Assembly: GCA_002083525.1 (NCBI GenBank)
Contig: LWDM01000068.1
Coordinates: 12,804 to 20,980 of the forward strand
Direction of reading: 5' to 3'
Source: Proteobacteria bacterium SG_bin9
GTDB taxonomy: Bacteria; Pseudomonadota; Alphaproteobacteria; Rhizobiales; Xanthobacteraceae
DNA length: 8,177 nt
Every line of letters starts with the position of its first letter. Position 1 is the stretch's first letter. Positions 1 through 6,880 of this stretch are shown piece by piece. The notes under the pieces were generated by a model. That model did not search any database, was not told the DNA's origin, and saw nothing but the letters and a program-made list of their open reading frames with translations. Both the position numbers and the translations under genes were made by a program.

Positions 1-691
1 AATTGTTGAAGATTTCCGCCATCACCTCGTGGGCATCGCGGCGGCGGGTCTGCGACAGGTTCGACATGAACTCGATGCGCAACGTCTGCTCGACGCGCTC
101 GATGACTTCCTTCTGCACCGCTTCCATCTTCAGCATGCGGTTGATGACGTCGAGTGCAAGTTCTTCCGGCAGGATCGCCAGCACGCGCGCGGCATGCTCG
201 GACTTCAGCTTCGACAGCACGACGGCGATGGTCTGCGGGTATTCGTTCTTGAGGTAGTTCGCGAGAACTTCTTCCTGAACGTTCGAGAGCTTCTCCCACA
301 TGTTGCGCCCCGCCGGTCCGCGAATTTCTTCCATGATGCCCGACACGCGGTCGTTCGGCAGATATTGCGCGAGCAGCCGCTCGGTCGCATCGAAATTGCC
401 CATCAGCGCGCCGGAGGCCGACATGCGCGAGACGAACTCCAGCAGCAGGTCTTCGACCACTTCGGTTTCGACCGTGCCGAGTGTCGACATGCCGAGCGAA
501 AGTTCGCGCAACTCGTCGTCGTCCAGCATGCCCCAGATCTTGCCGCCGTGCTTTTCGCCGAGCGCGAGCATCAGGACGGCGGCGCGCTTCGGACCGCTGA
601 GTTTTTCCGCGGCCGGGCGGCCACCCTGCTTGCTTGCAAGCATGGCGACGGCGCCGTGCAGGTCATTCATCGCTGCGGGAGTCTGTGCCAT
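1..691 (-). CDS. fliG: Flagellar motor switch protein FliG, 5' part (C-terminus beyond window)
   Basis: FliG forms the cytoplasmic rotor ring on the MS ring. It binds FliF through its N-terminal domain and meets the stator through its C-terminal domain. About 230 residues are visible, reading from ATG at 691 to the window edge. They include an Ala/Lys-rich head, then KRAAVLMLALGE (about residues 35-46) and the FliG middle-domain stretch NEYPQTIAVVLSKL (about 149-162). After that come LPEELALDVINRM and an ending in RRDAHEVMAEIFNN. The conserved EHPQ motif of enteric FliG reads EYPQ here. Full FliG is roughly 330-370 residues, so the stator-facing domain is missing only because the window ends. 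The start lies 6 bases after the fliF stop, as expected for a fliF-fliG operon. No strong ribosome binding site precedes it, so an internal ATG at codon 8 is possible. Identity is certain from the domain sequence. Confidence 0.95.
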   Translation of the reverse strand, partial: MAQTPAAMNDLHGAVAMLASKQGGRPAAEKLSGPKRAAVLMLALGEKHGGKIWGMLDDDELRELSLGMSTLGTVETEVVEDLLLEFVSRMSASGALMGNFDATERLLAQYLPNDRVSGIMEEIRGPAGRNMWEKLSNVQEEVLANYLKNEYPQTIAVVLSKLKSEHAARVLAILPEELALDVINRMLKMEAVQKEVIERVEQTLRIEFMSNLSQTRRRDAHEVMAEIFNN

Positions 692-697
692 TTCAGG

Positions 698-2356
698 TTA
701 CGCCGGTTCTGCAAGCCATTGACGGATGATGGAGACGGTTTCGTTCGGATTCTTCTCGGCGAGTTCGCCGACGCGAGCGACCGCGGCGGCATGCGCCGCG
801 CCCTGCGACTCGGCGTCGGCGATCGCGTTGCCCGCGCCGATGTTGCTGGTGAGCTGCGGCAGGATTTCGGATTCGGCGAGTTGCGCCTGGGTCGGGGCCG
901 GCGGTGTTTCCGTCGAGACGATGCGGCGGACCAGCGGGCGGATCACCATGAACAGCACCACGAGGCCGAGAATCATCATGACGCCGAGCTCGATCACGCT
1001 CATCACGTCGCTCTTGGTGAATTGCAGGAACGACAGGATGCCGGTCGGCTCGGCGACGGGCGGGGTCTGCGGTGCTTCGGCGAAGCGCAGGTTGACCACT
1101 TCTACCTGGTCGCCGCGCTTCTGGTCGAAGCCGATGGCCGAGCGCACCAGCGTTGCGATCCGGTCGAGGTCCTCCTTGGCGCGCGGCTGATAGACGGTCT
1201 CGCCCTTTTCGTTCTTGCTGTAGGTGCCGTCGACGAGAACCGCGACCGAGACGCGATTGACGCGGCCGGCTTCGGTCACCTCGGTCTTGGTGACGCGGGA
1301 AATCTCGTAATTGTTGATTTCCTCGCTCTTCTTGCTCTGATCGCGCGCCGTCGCGCCGTTCTGCTGCTGCTGGTTGCCCGGCAGCTCGTTGTTGACGGTG
1401 ACCTGGCCGTCCTTGTTGTCGGTCGACGCGGAGGATTCCTCGCGGCTCTGGCTCGAGCGCAGCACGCGGCCTTCCGGATCGAACTTGTCGGTCGTCTGCG
1501 TGGTCTTGTTGAAATCGAACTCGGCGGCGAGCTGGACGCGGGTGCGGCCGACGCCGACGATCGAGGATACGATCGCTTCGACCTGATCGCGCAGCCGCCG
1601 CTCATAGGCGGTGCGGCGCTCGTCGCCGGAGAGGCCGTCGACCGAGGTATCGCCGGTGGCGCCGTTGGCGAGCAGCTGGCCCGATTCATCGACCACCGAC
1701 ACGCGCTGGGCTTTCAGCCCGTTCACAGCGGAGGCGACGATATGGCGGATGGCGCGCACCTGCTGCGGTTCGAGGCCACCGCGGACGCGCAAGACGATCG
1801 ATGCGGAGGGCTCCGGCGCCTCGCGGGCGAACAGCGGGCGCTCCGGCAGCACGAGGTGGACGCGGGCTGCCTGGACGCGGTCGATCGCCTTGATGGTGCG
1901 GGCGAGTTCGCCTTCCAGGGCGCGCAGGTGGTTGATGTTCTGGACGAAGCTTGTGGTGCCGAGCGCGTCGGACTTGTCGAAGATTTCGTAGCCGACGCCG
2001 CCGCCCTTCGGCAGGTTGCTCTCGGCCAGCTTCATCCGCAGCCGGGTGACCCGGTCCTTCGGCACCATGATGACGGCGCCTTCGTTGCGGATTTCGTAAG
2101 GAATGGCCTGCCGGTCCAGGTCCTTGATGATGGCGTTGGAGTCCTCAACCGAGAGGTCGGTGTAGAGCGGCGTCATCTGCGGCGCCGTGACGCGCATGAT
2201 GATGAAGGCGAAGAAGCCCATCAGCGCGATGGTGACGATGACCATGGCGGCCAGCCGCCCGGCACCCAGACCCCGCAAAAATGACAGAAGATTCTGCAAC
2301 GAACCACGCGCCCCGAGGATTCGGCGAAATGCGCCGACTGGGCAAAATTTGCCCAT
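698..2356 (-). CDS. fliF: Flagellar MS-ring protein FliF
   Basis: FliF is the inner-membrane MS-ring subunit on which the flagellar basal body and its export gate assemble. The frame gives 552 residues, normal for the family. Two membrane segments are visible, about residues 35-56 (ending ALMGFFAFIIMRV) and 451-474 (IELGVMMILGLVVLFMVIRP). Between them lies the periplasmic ring-building region with TPLYTDLSVEDSNAIIKDL (61-79), IPYEI, VQAARVHLVLPERPLF (161-176) and VGVGRTRVQLAAEFDF (267-282). A polar Gln/Ser-rich linker follows (about 290-350). The C-terminal tail ETVSIIRQWLAEPA is the FliG-binding end. The ATG at 2356 is the longest start, but its first 19 residues (MGKFCPVGAFRRI...) do not look like FliF. 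The TTG at 2297-2299 would give LQNLLSFLRGLGAGRLAAM, the usual length and character before the first membrane helix. fliG follows after 6 bases. Confidence 0.96.
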   Translation of the reverse strand: MGKFCPVGAFRRILGARGSLQNLLSFLRGLGAGRLAAMVIVTIALMGFFAFIIMRVTAPQMTPLYTDLSVEDSNAIIKDLDRQAIPYEIRNEGAVIMVPKDRVTRLRMKLAESNLPKGGGVGYEIFDKSDALGTTSFVQNINHLRALEGELARTIKAIDRVQAARVHLVLPERPLFAREAPEPSASIVLRVRGGLEPQQVRAIRHIVASAVNGLKAQRVSVVDESGQLLANGATGDTSVDGLSGDERRTAYERRLRDQVEAIVSSIVGVGRTRVQLAAEFDFNKTTQTTDKFDPEGRVLRSSQSREESSASTDNKDGQVTVNNELPGNQQQQNGATARDQSKKSEEINNYEISRVTKTEVTEAGRVNRVSVAVLVDGTYSKNEKGETVYQPRAKEDLDRIATLVRSAIGFDQKRGDQVEVVNLRFAEAPQTPPVAEPTGILSFLQFTKSDVMSVIELGVMMILGLVVLFMVIRPLVRRIVSTETPPAPTQAQLAESEILPQLTSNIGAGNAIADAESQGAAHAAAVARVGELAEKNPNETVSIIRQWLAEPA

Positions 2357-2373
2357 GGCATGGTTTCCATTTG

Positions 2374-2389
2374 GTTAACAAAGGTAAAC
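2374..2389 (-). promoter_or_regulatory. CtrA-like TTAACC motif upstream of fliF
   Basis: Read on the minus strand, the sequence is GTTTACCTTTGTTAACC. TTAACC is a good CtrA half-site, and an imperfect TTTA lies 6 bases before it; the classical site is TTAA-N7-TTAA. CtrA activates fliF in Caulobacter, and the CtrA antagonist gene sciP is next door, so a regulatory role is plausible. The spacing is off by one and the first half is imperfect. If this were a -35-region activator site, transcription would start downstream of the ATG at 2356, which would favour the shorter fliF start. Treat as a candidate. Confidence 0.35.
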
Positions 2390-2418
2390 CGGCGTGACGA
2401 AATGCGGACATGCCGAAG

Positions 2419-2443
2419 AACGGCTCCCTGCGAAGGGGCCGTT
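2419..2443 (-). terminator. Hairpin between sciP and fliF, probable sciP terminator
   Basis: AACGGC (2419-2424) pairs with GCCGTT (2438-2443), and CCC (2426-2428) pairs with GGG (2435-2437). One base is bulged and the loop has six bases. The hairpin lies 35 bases past the sciP stop. On the minus strand it is followed by CTTCGG, only moderately T-rich. On the plus strand it is followed directly by TT, completing a run of five T, so it could also stop antisense transcription coming from the fliG side. It separates sciP from fliF transcriptionally. Confidence 0.6.
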
Positions 2444-2478
2444 TTTCCGCGAATTGAGCTGATTTCAGGAAGAGGAGA

Positions 2479-2754
2479 TTACTGGCGATACTGCTGGATG
2501 CGGGTGGTGCGCAGTCCGGCGAGGCCATGCTGGTCGATGGAGAACTGCCAGGACAGGAATTCGTCGACCGTGAGGGTGTAGCGGCTGCACGCTTCTTCGA
2601 GCGACAGCAGGCCACCGCGAACGGCGGCAACAACCTCGGCTTTGCGGCGGATCACCCACCGCTTGGTCCCTGGCGCCGGCAGGTCCGCAATCGTGAGCGG
2701 GCTGCCATCGGGTCCGATGACGTATTTGACCCTTGGGCGGTGGGGTTCTGTCAT
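2479..2754 (-). CDS. sciP: SciP family CtrA-inhibitory transcriptional regulator (DUF1153)
   Basis: Small 91-residue cytoplasmic protein of the DUF1153 family. The characterised member is Caulobacter SciP, which binds CtrA and DNA and blocks CtrA-activated transcription, so that flagellar and cell-cycle genes are shut off in the new swarmer cell. The signature KYVIGPDGSPLTIADLP (10-26) is followed by GTKRWVIRRKAEVVAAVRGG (29-48). A helix-turn-helix-like stretch, LSLEEACSRYTLTVDEFLSW (50-69), comes next, and the protein ends GLRTTRIQQYRQ. I see no gaps or missing segments. In Caulobacter sciP also lies close to fliF, so this order looks conserved. Here the gene is bounded by hairpins on both sides and is probably transcribed alone. 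The start ATG at 2754 is preceded by a weak GTGAG ribosome site. In this genus the function is inferred from the family. Confidence 0.93.
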   Translation of the reverse strand: MTEPHRPRVKYVIGPDGSPLTIADLPAPGTKRWVIRRKAEVVAAVRGGLLSLEEACSRYTLTVDEFLSWQFSIDQHGLAGLRTTRIQQYRQ

Positions 2755-2804
2755 GGCGTACTCACAAACTCTTACAACTGAACTCCGCTGAAATTACCCC
2801 TCCC

Positions 2805-2825
2805 GGCTTAAAATTTGGCTAAGCC
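2805..2825. promoter_or_regulatory. Inverted repeat upstream of sciP, possible operator
   Basis: GGCTTA (2805-2810) and TAAGCC (2820-2825) form a 6-bp inverted repeat around an AT-rich spacer of nine bases. It lies 50 bases upstream of the sciP start. A further TAAGC follows at once on the plus strand. It sits where a sciP promoter or operator would be expected, since hairpins lie immediately before it. No clear -35/-10 pair is visible. The factor that would bind is unknown. Confidence 0.3.
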
Positions 2826-2869
2826 TAAGCGTTCAATGAGAATTGCCTTGAAATAGCCAGAAACACCGA

Positions 2870-2893
2870 AGCCTCCCGTTGGCGCGGGAGGCT
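2870..2893 (-). terminator. GC-rich hairpin terminator after flgD
   Basis: AGCCTCCCG (2870-2878) pairs perfectly with CGGGAGGCT (2885-2893) over nine base pairs, with a six-base loop. On the minus strand the stem is followed by TCGGTGTTTCT, which is short but T-containing. It lies 34 bases past the flgD stop and is the best candidate for ending the fliK-flgD transcript before sciP. Confidence 0.7.
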
Positions 2894-2911
2894 GATTTGC
2901 TAACGGTGTGT

Positions 2912-2928
2912 AAACGGCGAAGCCGTTT
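2912..2928 (-). terminator. Hairpin overlapping the flgD stop codon
   Basis: AAACGGC (2912-2918) and GCCGTTT (2922-2928) form a perfect 7-bp stem with a three-base loop. On the minus strand it starts at the last base of the flgD TAA and ends in TTTACA. It may be a first weak terminator or a 3'-end stabiliser ahead of the larger hairpin downstream. Confidence 0.45.
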
Positions 2929-3623
2929 TAGCTCCCGCTCGCGCGCGCGATCACCTTCTTGATCTGATCCGTCGTGAACGTTTGTCCGCCGATGGACAGC
3001 AGCGGCGGCGTCTGGCTCAGGTCCGCCGAGTCGACTACGCCCGCGATCTGGGTTCCGATCGCAACGTTCTGTCCCGCCGCATCCTTGGCGACGACCTCGA
3101 TCGTGTAGCTGCCCTCCGGCCACTTGGTGCCGTCATTGCCCTTGCCGTCCCAGGTGAAGGTCTGGTCGCCGGACTTGAGCGAGTAGCTTCCAGAGAACGC
3201 GGTGACGCCGGCCGCGCTCTTGATGAAGATCTGCGCCGACGCCGGCTTCGGCGAGTTGAGGCTCCATCCCGCGCCGTTGGTGCCGAGCGTGGTCGTCTTG
3301 CCGTCGACGAGCGCCGTCGAGCCGACGAAGTTCAGGGCCTGGCTCGCCTGCGCCGTCTTCTGCAGGGTGACCAGCGTGGTGAGCTGATCGTTTTGCTTCA
3401 GCTGCTGTTCGACCTGGGCGAACTGCACGAGCTGCTGGGTGAACTGGTTGGTGTCCAGCGGATCGAGCGGGTTTTGGTTCTGCAGTTGTGTCGTCAGCAG
3501 CGTCAGAAAGGTCTGGAAGTTGCTCGCAAGCGTCGCAGCCGACGTCTTGGACTTGTCGGCGTTGGTCGGGAGTGGGGTCGTTCCTGAAACGACCGGGGTC
3601 GCGATGGTTGCTTCGCCAGCCAT
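2928..3623 (-). CDS. flgD: Flagellar hook assembly protein FlgD (hook cap scaffold)
   Basis: FlgD caps the growing hook in the periplasm and outside the cell, allowing FlgE subunits to assemble. It is exported by the flagellar type III system, so no Sec signal is expected and none is seen. The protein has 231 residues. A Thr/Ser-rich head is followed by the FlgD family signature FLTLLTTQLQNQNPLDPLD (39-57), then NQFTQQLVQFAQVEQQLKQN. The C-terminal half has the hook-cap beta-sandwich with GSYSLKSGDQTFTWDGKGN and WPEGSYTIEV. The start is ATG at 3623, because AAGGAG (3630-3635) lies six bases upstream; a longer open frame to 3719 runs back into fliK and is not used. The fliK stop (3634-3636) overlaps this ribosome site, implying one transcript and probable translational coupling. 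Confidence 0.94.
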   Translation of the reverse strand: MAGEATIATPVVSGTTPLPTNADKSKTSAATLASNFQTFLTLLTTQLQNQNPLDPLDTNQFTQQLVQFAQVEQQLKQNDQLTTLVTLQKTAQASQALNFVGSTALVDGKTTTLGTNGAGWSLNSPKPASAQIFIKSAAGVTAFSGSYSLKSGDQTFTWDGKGNDGTKWPEGSYTIEVVAKDAAGQNVAIGTQIAGVVDSADLSQTPPLLSIGGQTFTTDQIKKVIARASGS

Positions 3624-3629
3624 GGCGCT

Positions 3630-3635
3630 CTCCTT
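3630..3635 (-). promoter_or_regulatory. Strong ribosome binding site of flgD, overlapping the fliK stop
   Basis: The minus-strand sequence is AAGGAG, six bases before the ATG at 3623. Its first two bases are the last two of the fliK TAA. This fixes the flgD start and suggests that ribosomes finishing fliK can reinitiate at flgD. Confidence 0.8.
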
Positions 3636-5292
3636 AAATCCGGATGTCGACGCCGCCGCGGGCTGCGGCGAGGCGTGCATAGGTACGGGCCGTCTCGGCC
3701 GGGATCGCCGGGATCTCATCGACCACCAGGCGGTATGAATTGCGCTGCGCGTCCTCGTCGGCGCGCTGCTGTTGCTGCGACTGATCGCGCAGGCTGAATT
3801 GAAGTCCGCTGTCGCCGGTCTTCAAGCCGGCGTCTTCCAGCGCGCGCTGCAGCTGCGGCGCGTCGCGGCGGAGCAGGTCGAGGGTCGCCGGACGTTCGAC
3901 CGTGAGATGCGAGGTCACCTGACCGTGCTTGTCCACATCGAGCCGCACATCGATGCGGCCGAGTTCGGCCGGATCGAGGCGAATCTCGAAGCGGCTCTGA
4001 CCGGCCTGGGCGTTGAGCGCGATGTTGACGGCGAGGCCGCTCAGCGGGACGGCGATATTGTTTCCGAGCTGAACGCTGGCGTTGAGCGGCGCGGCGGCGT
4101 TTGCCGCACCCGGCGTCTGCAGCTGAAGCTGGCTGGTCAGCGTGGTCTGAACCTGCGGGGCATTGTTTTGCGGAGCGTTGCTCTGCACCGATGCGTCCGC
4201 GGCAATGTCAGCGCGGGCGGCTGCGCGAATCGGACGCTGTTCTTCAGCCGGCTTTGCCGGTGCGGCGGCCTCGCCGGTCCCCGCCTGCGCGGCCGGCTTG
4301 ATGCCTGTGTCGGTCTTGGTCGCGTCGGCCTTCGGCGCATTCACCGGCTCAGCGTCCGTCTTGCGCGCGGGCTGAGCGGTGTTGTTGGCTGCCGTGGCTT
4401 CGGTCTTCGCAGCGGCTTGCGCTGCGGCCTCCGGCTTCACTTCGACGGTTGCTTCGCCGGTTGCCGCTGCCTTCGCAGGTTTTGCCGCGGTCACCTGCGC
4501 GGCGGCTGCGAGCAGTGCCTCATCGGTTGCGACCGGCTCGCCGGTTGCCGCAGTTGCAGCGTCGGTCTTAGCGGTCTGCACGGCGACAGTCGCGTCAGCT
4601 TCAGCAGTCACCTCGGCGCCGTCCGTCGCCGGTGCGGTGGCCGTCGCGGCCGGAGCTGCGATCGTGACGTCGGCACTCGCGGCAGCCGTTGCAGTCGCGG
4701 CAGTGACGCCAGTGATGGCGGTTACATCCGCTTCAACGGCGGGCGTGTCGCTGACGACAGTGTTCGCCGCAACGCTGATCGCCGCCGGCACGATGCCGGT
4801 CTGTGCGATCACAGTGAGGAGGCTCGCCGGGACGGCGGCCTCTTCGGTCGTTGCAGGGGTGTCGGTGGTTGCGGTGTCGGTCGTGATTTCGGCGGCGAGC
4901 GCAATTTCCGTGGTCGCGACGCCGGTGGTGACCTTGGTCTCGGTGCCGGCCGAGACCTTCACATCGGGCGTGCCGGCGGCAACGTCGGTCTCGATCTGGG
5001 TGGCGTCGGCGGCCGTGGCGTTCGGATTGTCGTTCGCGGGTTTCGTCGCGGCCTGCTTGGCTTCGCGCGGTTCGCGGCGATCGCTCTGGGCAGGCGTGGT
5101 GTCGTCGCTGCGGACCACCTGCTGCGGGCGATCCTGCGGCGGCGGGGTGTCGGCGGGTGCGGCCTCGGCAATGTTGCTATCGACCAGGGCGCCAAACCCG
5201 TCATTGCCCGGCGCCTTGTCGGCGCGAGCCCCCTTGGCCTTGACGCTGATATTGGCGACCGGCGACGCGACGTCGATGGAAACACTTGCCAC
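3634..5292 (-). CDS. fliK: Flagellar hook-length control protein FliK
   Basis: FliK is the secreted molecular ruler that measures hook length and switches export specificity through its C-terminal domain. The frame gives 552 residues. The N-terminal and central part (about 80-350) is low-complexity, rich in Ala, Thr, Val, Glu and Lys, as is typical of FliK rulers. The conserved domain begins near 400 (LNASVQLGNNIAVPLSGL) and continues through FEIRLDPAELGRIDVRLDV (435-453) and LTVERPATLDLLRRDAPQL to LEDAGLKTGDSGLQFSLRDQ. A Gln-rich stretch and a Tyr/Ala tail follow. I chose GTG at 5292 because GAGG (5299-5302) lies six bases upstream. A TTG at 5304 would extend the frame by four residues but falls inside that ribosome site. 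flgD follows with 10 bases between the stop and its ATG. Identity rests on the C-terminal domain; the ruler region is too simple to align. Confidence 0.93.
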   Translation of the reverse strand: MASVSIDVASPVANISVKAKGARADKAPGNDGFGALVDSNIAEAAPADTPPPQDRPQQVVRSDDTTPAQSDRREPREAKQAATKPANDNPNATAADATQIETDVAAGTPDVKVSAGTETKVTTGVATTEIALAAEITTDTATTDTPATTEEAAVPASLLTVIAQTGIVPAAISVAANTVVSDTPAVEADVTAITGVTAATATAAASADVTIAAPAATATAPATDGAEVTAEADATVAVQTAKTDAATAATGEPVATDEALLAAAAQVTAAKPAKAAATGEATVEVKPEAAAQAAAKTEATAANNTAQPARKTDAEPVNAPKADATKTDTGIKPAAQAGTGEAAAPAKPAEEQRPIRAAARADIAADASVQSNAPQNNAPQVQTTLTSQLQLQTPGAANAAAPLNASVQLGNNIAVPLSGLAVNIALNAQAGQSRFEIRLDPAELGRIDVRLDVDKHGQVTSHLTVERPATLDLLRRDAPQLQRALEDAGLKTGDSGLQFSLRDQSQQQQRADEDAQRNSYRLVVDEIPAIPAETARTYARLAAARGGVDIRI

Positions 5293-5638
5293 GAGACACC
5301 TCAAAACTAGAGCTGCCTCTTCCTGAGCAAAGACCGGACCAGTCTGAAATAGTGATACTTGTCAGCGACTTAGGTGAATCGAGACGCGATCTGAGCGGCA
5401 TGTTCGGGCCGGATTTTCTGCCGGGCGGGCAAGATTTGCCGTGACGTCCGGATCGATCAACAGCCAGAGACGTCGGCCGTACTGGCAGGAATGCGCCATG
5501 GAATTCGTCTAATCGTTTGATTTATCAACATTTATTCGGCTGAGGCGGTGCGCCTCGCTTGAATTGCCGCAATCGTCTCTATAATAGAAGCGTGACCCGG
5601 CGCGATGCCGCAGTCGCCCAGCACGATTGGCCACGGAC
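5293..5638. other. Divergent intergenic region between fliK and mnmA
   Basis: No convincing coding frame lies in this 346-base stretch. It should hold the promoters of both divergent genes. The mnmA side has a good promoter (5559-5585). An AT-rich patch at about 5510-5535 contains the inverted repeat TTGAT-TT-ATCAA (5517-5528). On the fliK side I find no clear TTAA-type CtrA site and no sigma-54 (TGGCAC...TTGC) site; a minus-strand CTGACA near 5365 has no properly spaced -10 partner that I can see. Confidence 0.6.
5559..5587 (+). promoter_or_regulatory. Probable housekeeping promoter of mnmA
   Basis: A perfect TATAAT lies at 5580-5585 and TTGAAT at 5559-5564, with a 15-base spacer. Using the overlapping TAATAG (5582-5587) gives the ideal 17. 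Transcription would begin near 5592, leaving a leader of about 45 bases before the mnmA ATG. Confidence 0.55.
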
Positions 5639-6823
5639 ATGCTCAACAGCCTCGACCTCGACGGCCGCCCGCAGGACACGCGGGTCGTGGTGGCGATGTC
5701 GGGCGGTGTCGATTCGTCGGTGACCGCGGCGCTGCTGAAGTCCGAAGGCTATGACGTCGTCGGCATCACGCTTCAACTGTACGACCATGGCGCCGCGACC
5801 CATCGCAAGGGCGCCTGCTGCGCGGGTCAGGACATTCACGATGCACGCGATGTCGCGGCGCGTCTCGGCATCCCGCATTACGTGCTCGATTACGAAAGCC
5901 GCTTCCGCGAGTCGGTGATCGACCGTTTTGCCGAGAGCTACGCCTCAGGCGAGACGCCGGTGCCGTGCATCGAGTGCAACCGCTCGATCAAGTTTCGCGA
6001 TCTGCTCGCGACCGCGCGCGAGCTCGGCGCGCATGCGCTGGCGACCGGTCACTACGTGTCGTCGCGCCGGATGGCCGACGGCTCGCGCGGCATGTTCTGC
6101 GCGGCCGACTCCGATCGCGACCAGAGCTACTTCCTGTTCGCGACCACGCCGGATCAGCTCACCGACGTGCGCTTTCCGCTCGGCGATCTGACCAAGCCGC
6201 AGGTGCGCGAACTCGCGCGCCGCTTCGATCTCGCGGTCGCCGAAAAGCACGACAGCCAGGACATCTGCTTCGTGCCGCAAGGCCGCTACACCGACATCAT
6301 CGAGCGGCTGAAGCCCACCGCCGCGACCGCCGGCGACATCGTCGACCTCAACGGCCGCGTGCTCGGCCGCCATCAGGGCATTGTCAATTTCACCGTTGGC
6401 CAGCGCCGTGGTCTCGGCATTGCGTCGAGCATGCCGCTGTACGTGGTGAAGATCGACGCCGCGACGCGGCAAGTGACTGTCGGGCCGCGCGAGGCGCTGC
6501 GCATGCATCGCATCGCGTTGCGCGAAGTGAACTGGATCGGCGACGGCTCGATCAACAAGGCCCTCGGCGACGGCCTCGAAATCTTCGTCCGCGTCCGCTC
6601 GACCCGCGCGCCGCAGGCGGCGTGGCTGCGTGCGTCGGCGAGTGGCTACGAGGTGGAACTGATCGACGGCGAGGAGGGCGTCTCGCCCGGTCAGGCGTGC
6701 GTGTTCTACGATGCGCCATCGGGGCAGGCGCGTGTGCTCGGCGGCGGCTTTATCGCGAGCGCACAGCCGATGTTGTCGCCGAACGCTGCGTCACGTAGCG
6801 AGCGGATTGCCGCACGGGGCTAG
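5639..6823 (+). CDS. mnmA: tRNA-specific 2-thiouridylase MnmA
   Basis: MnmA uses ATP and a persulfide sulfur to put 2-thiouridine at wobble position 34 of tRNA-Lys, -Glu and -Gln in the cytoplasm. From ATG at 5639 it has 394 residues. The PP-loop SGGVDSS (21-27) binds ATP. The two catalytic cysteines are visible: Cys110 in PVPCIECN and Cys210 in DSQDICFVPQG. ATGHY (135-139) and DRDQSYFLF (159-167) are further family motifs, and FTVGQRRGLGI marks the start of the C-terminal part. All key residues are present. An in-frame TTG at 5627 would add four residues; neither start has a good ribosome site, and ATG is preferred by codon type and family N-terminus. The TAG stop shares its last bases with the palindromic repeat that begins there. 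The gene is probably monocistronic. Confidence 0.96.
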   Translation: MLNSLDLDGRPQDTRVVVAMSGGVDSSVTAALLKSEGYDVVGITLQLYDHGAATHRKGACCAGQDIHDARDVAARLGIPHYVLDYESRFRESVIDRFAESYASGETPVPCIECNRSIKFRDLLATARELGAHALATGHYVSSRRMADGSRGMFCAADSDRDQSYFLFATTPDQLTDVRFPLGDLTKPQVRELARRFDLAVAEKHDSQDICFVPQGRYTDIIERLKPTAATAGDIVDLNGRVLGRHQGIVNFTVGQRRGLGIASSMPLYVVKIDAATRQVTVGPREALRMHRIALREVNWIGDGSINKALGDGLEIFVRVRSTRAPQAAWLRASASGYEVELIDGEEGVSPGQACVFYDAPSGQARVLGGGFIASAQPMLSPNAASRSERIAARG

Positions 6824-6880
6824 CATGATCCCGAAAAGTGGGTACCGGTTTTCGGATAAGATCATGCGTCAATAAGACAT
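6822..6880 (+). repeat. Full-length dispersed palindromic repeat, copy 1, with tail
   Basis: GCATGATC (6823-6830) pairs with GATCATGC (6860-6867), and CCGAAAA (6831-6837) with TTTTCGG (6849-6855) inside it. The four bases ATAA are unpaired on the 3' side only, which gives the element an orientation. A tail TCAATAAGACA follows. The pattern matches a palindrome family I recall as frequent between genes in Bradyrhizobium-type genomes, but I give it no formal name. It could serve as a bidirectional terminator or RNA-stabilising hairpin after mnmA. Confidence 0.85.

Noticed and set aside
29..2284. Plus-strand open frame of 751 codons opposite fliG and fliF
   Set aside because: It is antisense to two unmistakable flagellar genes, is rich in Arg/His/Asp/Leu as expected of a GC-rich shadow frame, and shows no domain I recognise.
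2145..2633. Minus-strand frame of 162 codons overlapping fliF and sciP
   Set aside because: It overlaps both real genes in another frame and its residues match no family.
3772..5326. Two long plus-strand frames (512 and 315 codons) opposite fliK
   Set aside because: They mirror the low-complexity Ala/Thr/Val codons of fliK. One is Arg/Gly/Cys-rich and the other Ala/Ser/Val-rich, and neither has a recognisable domain or ribosome site. The hydrophobic look of the second is a composition artefact.
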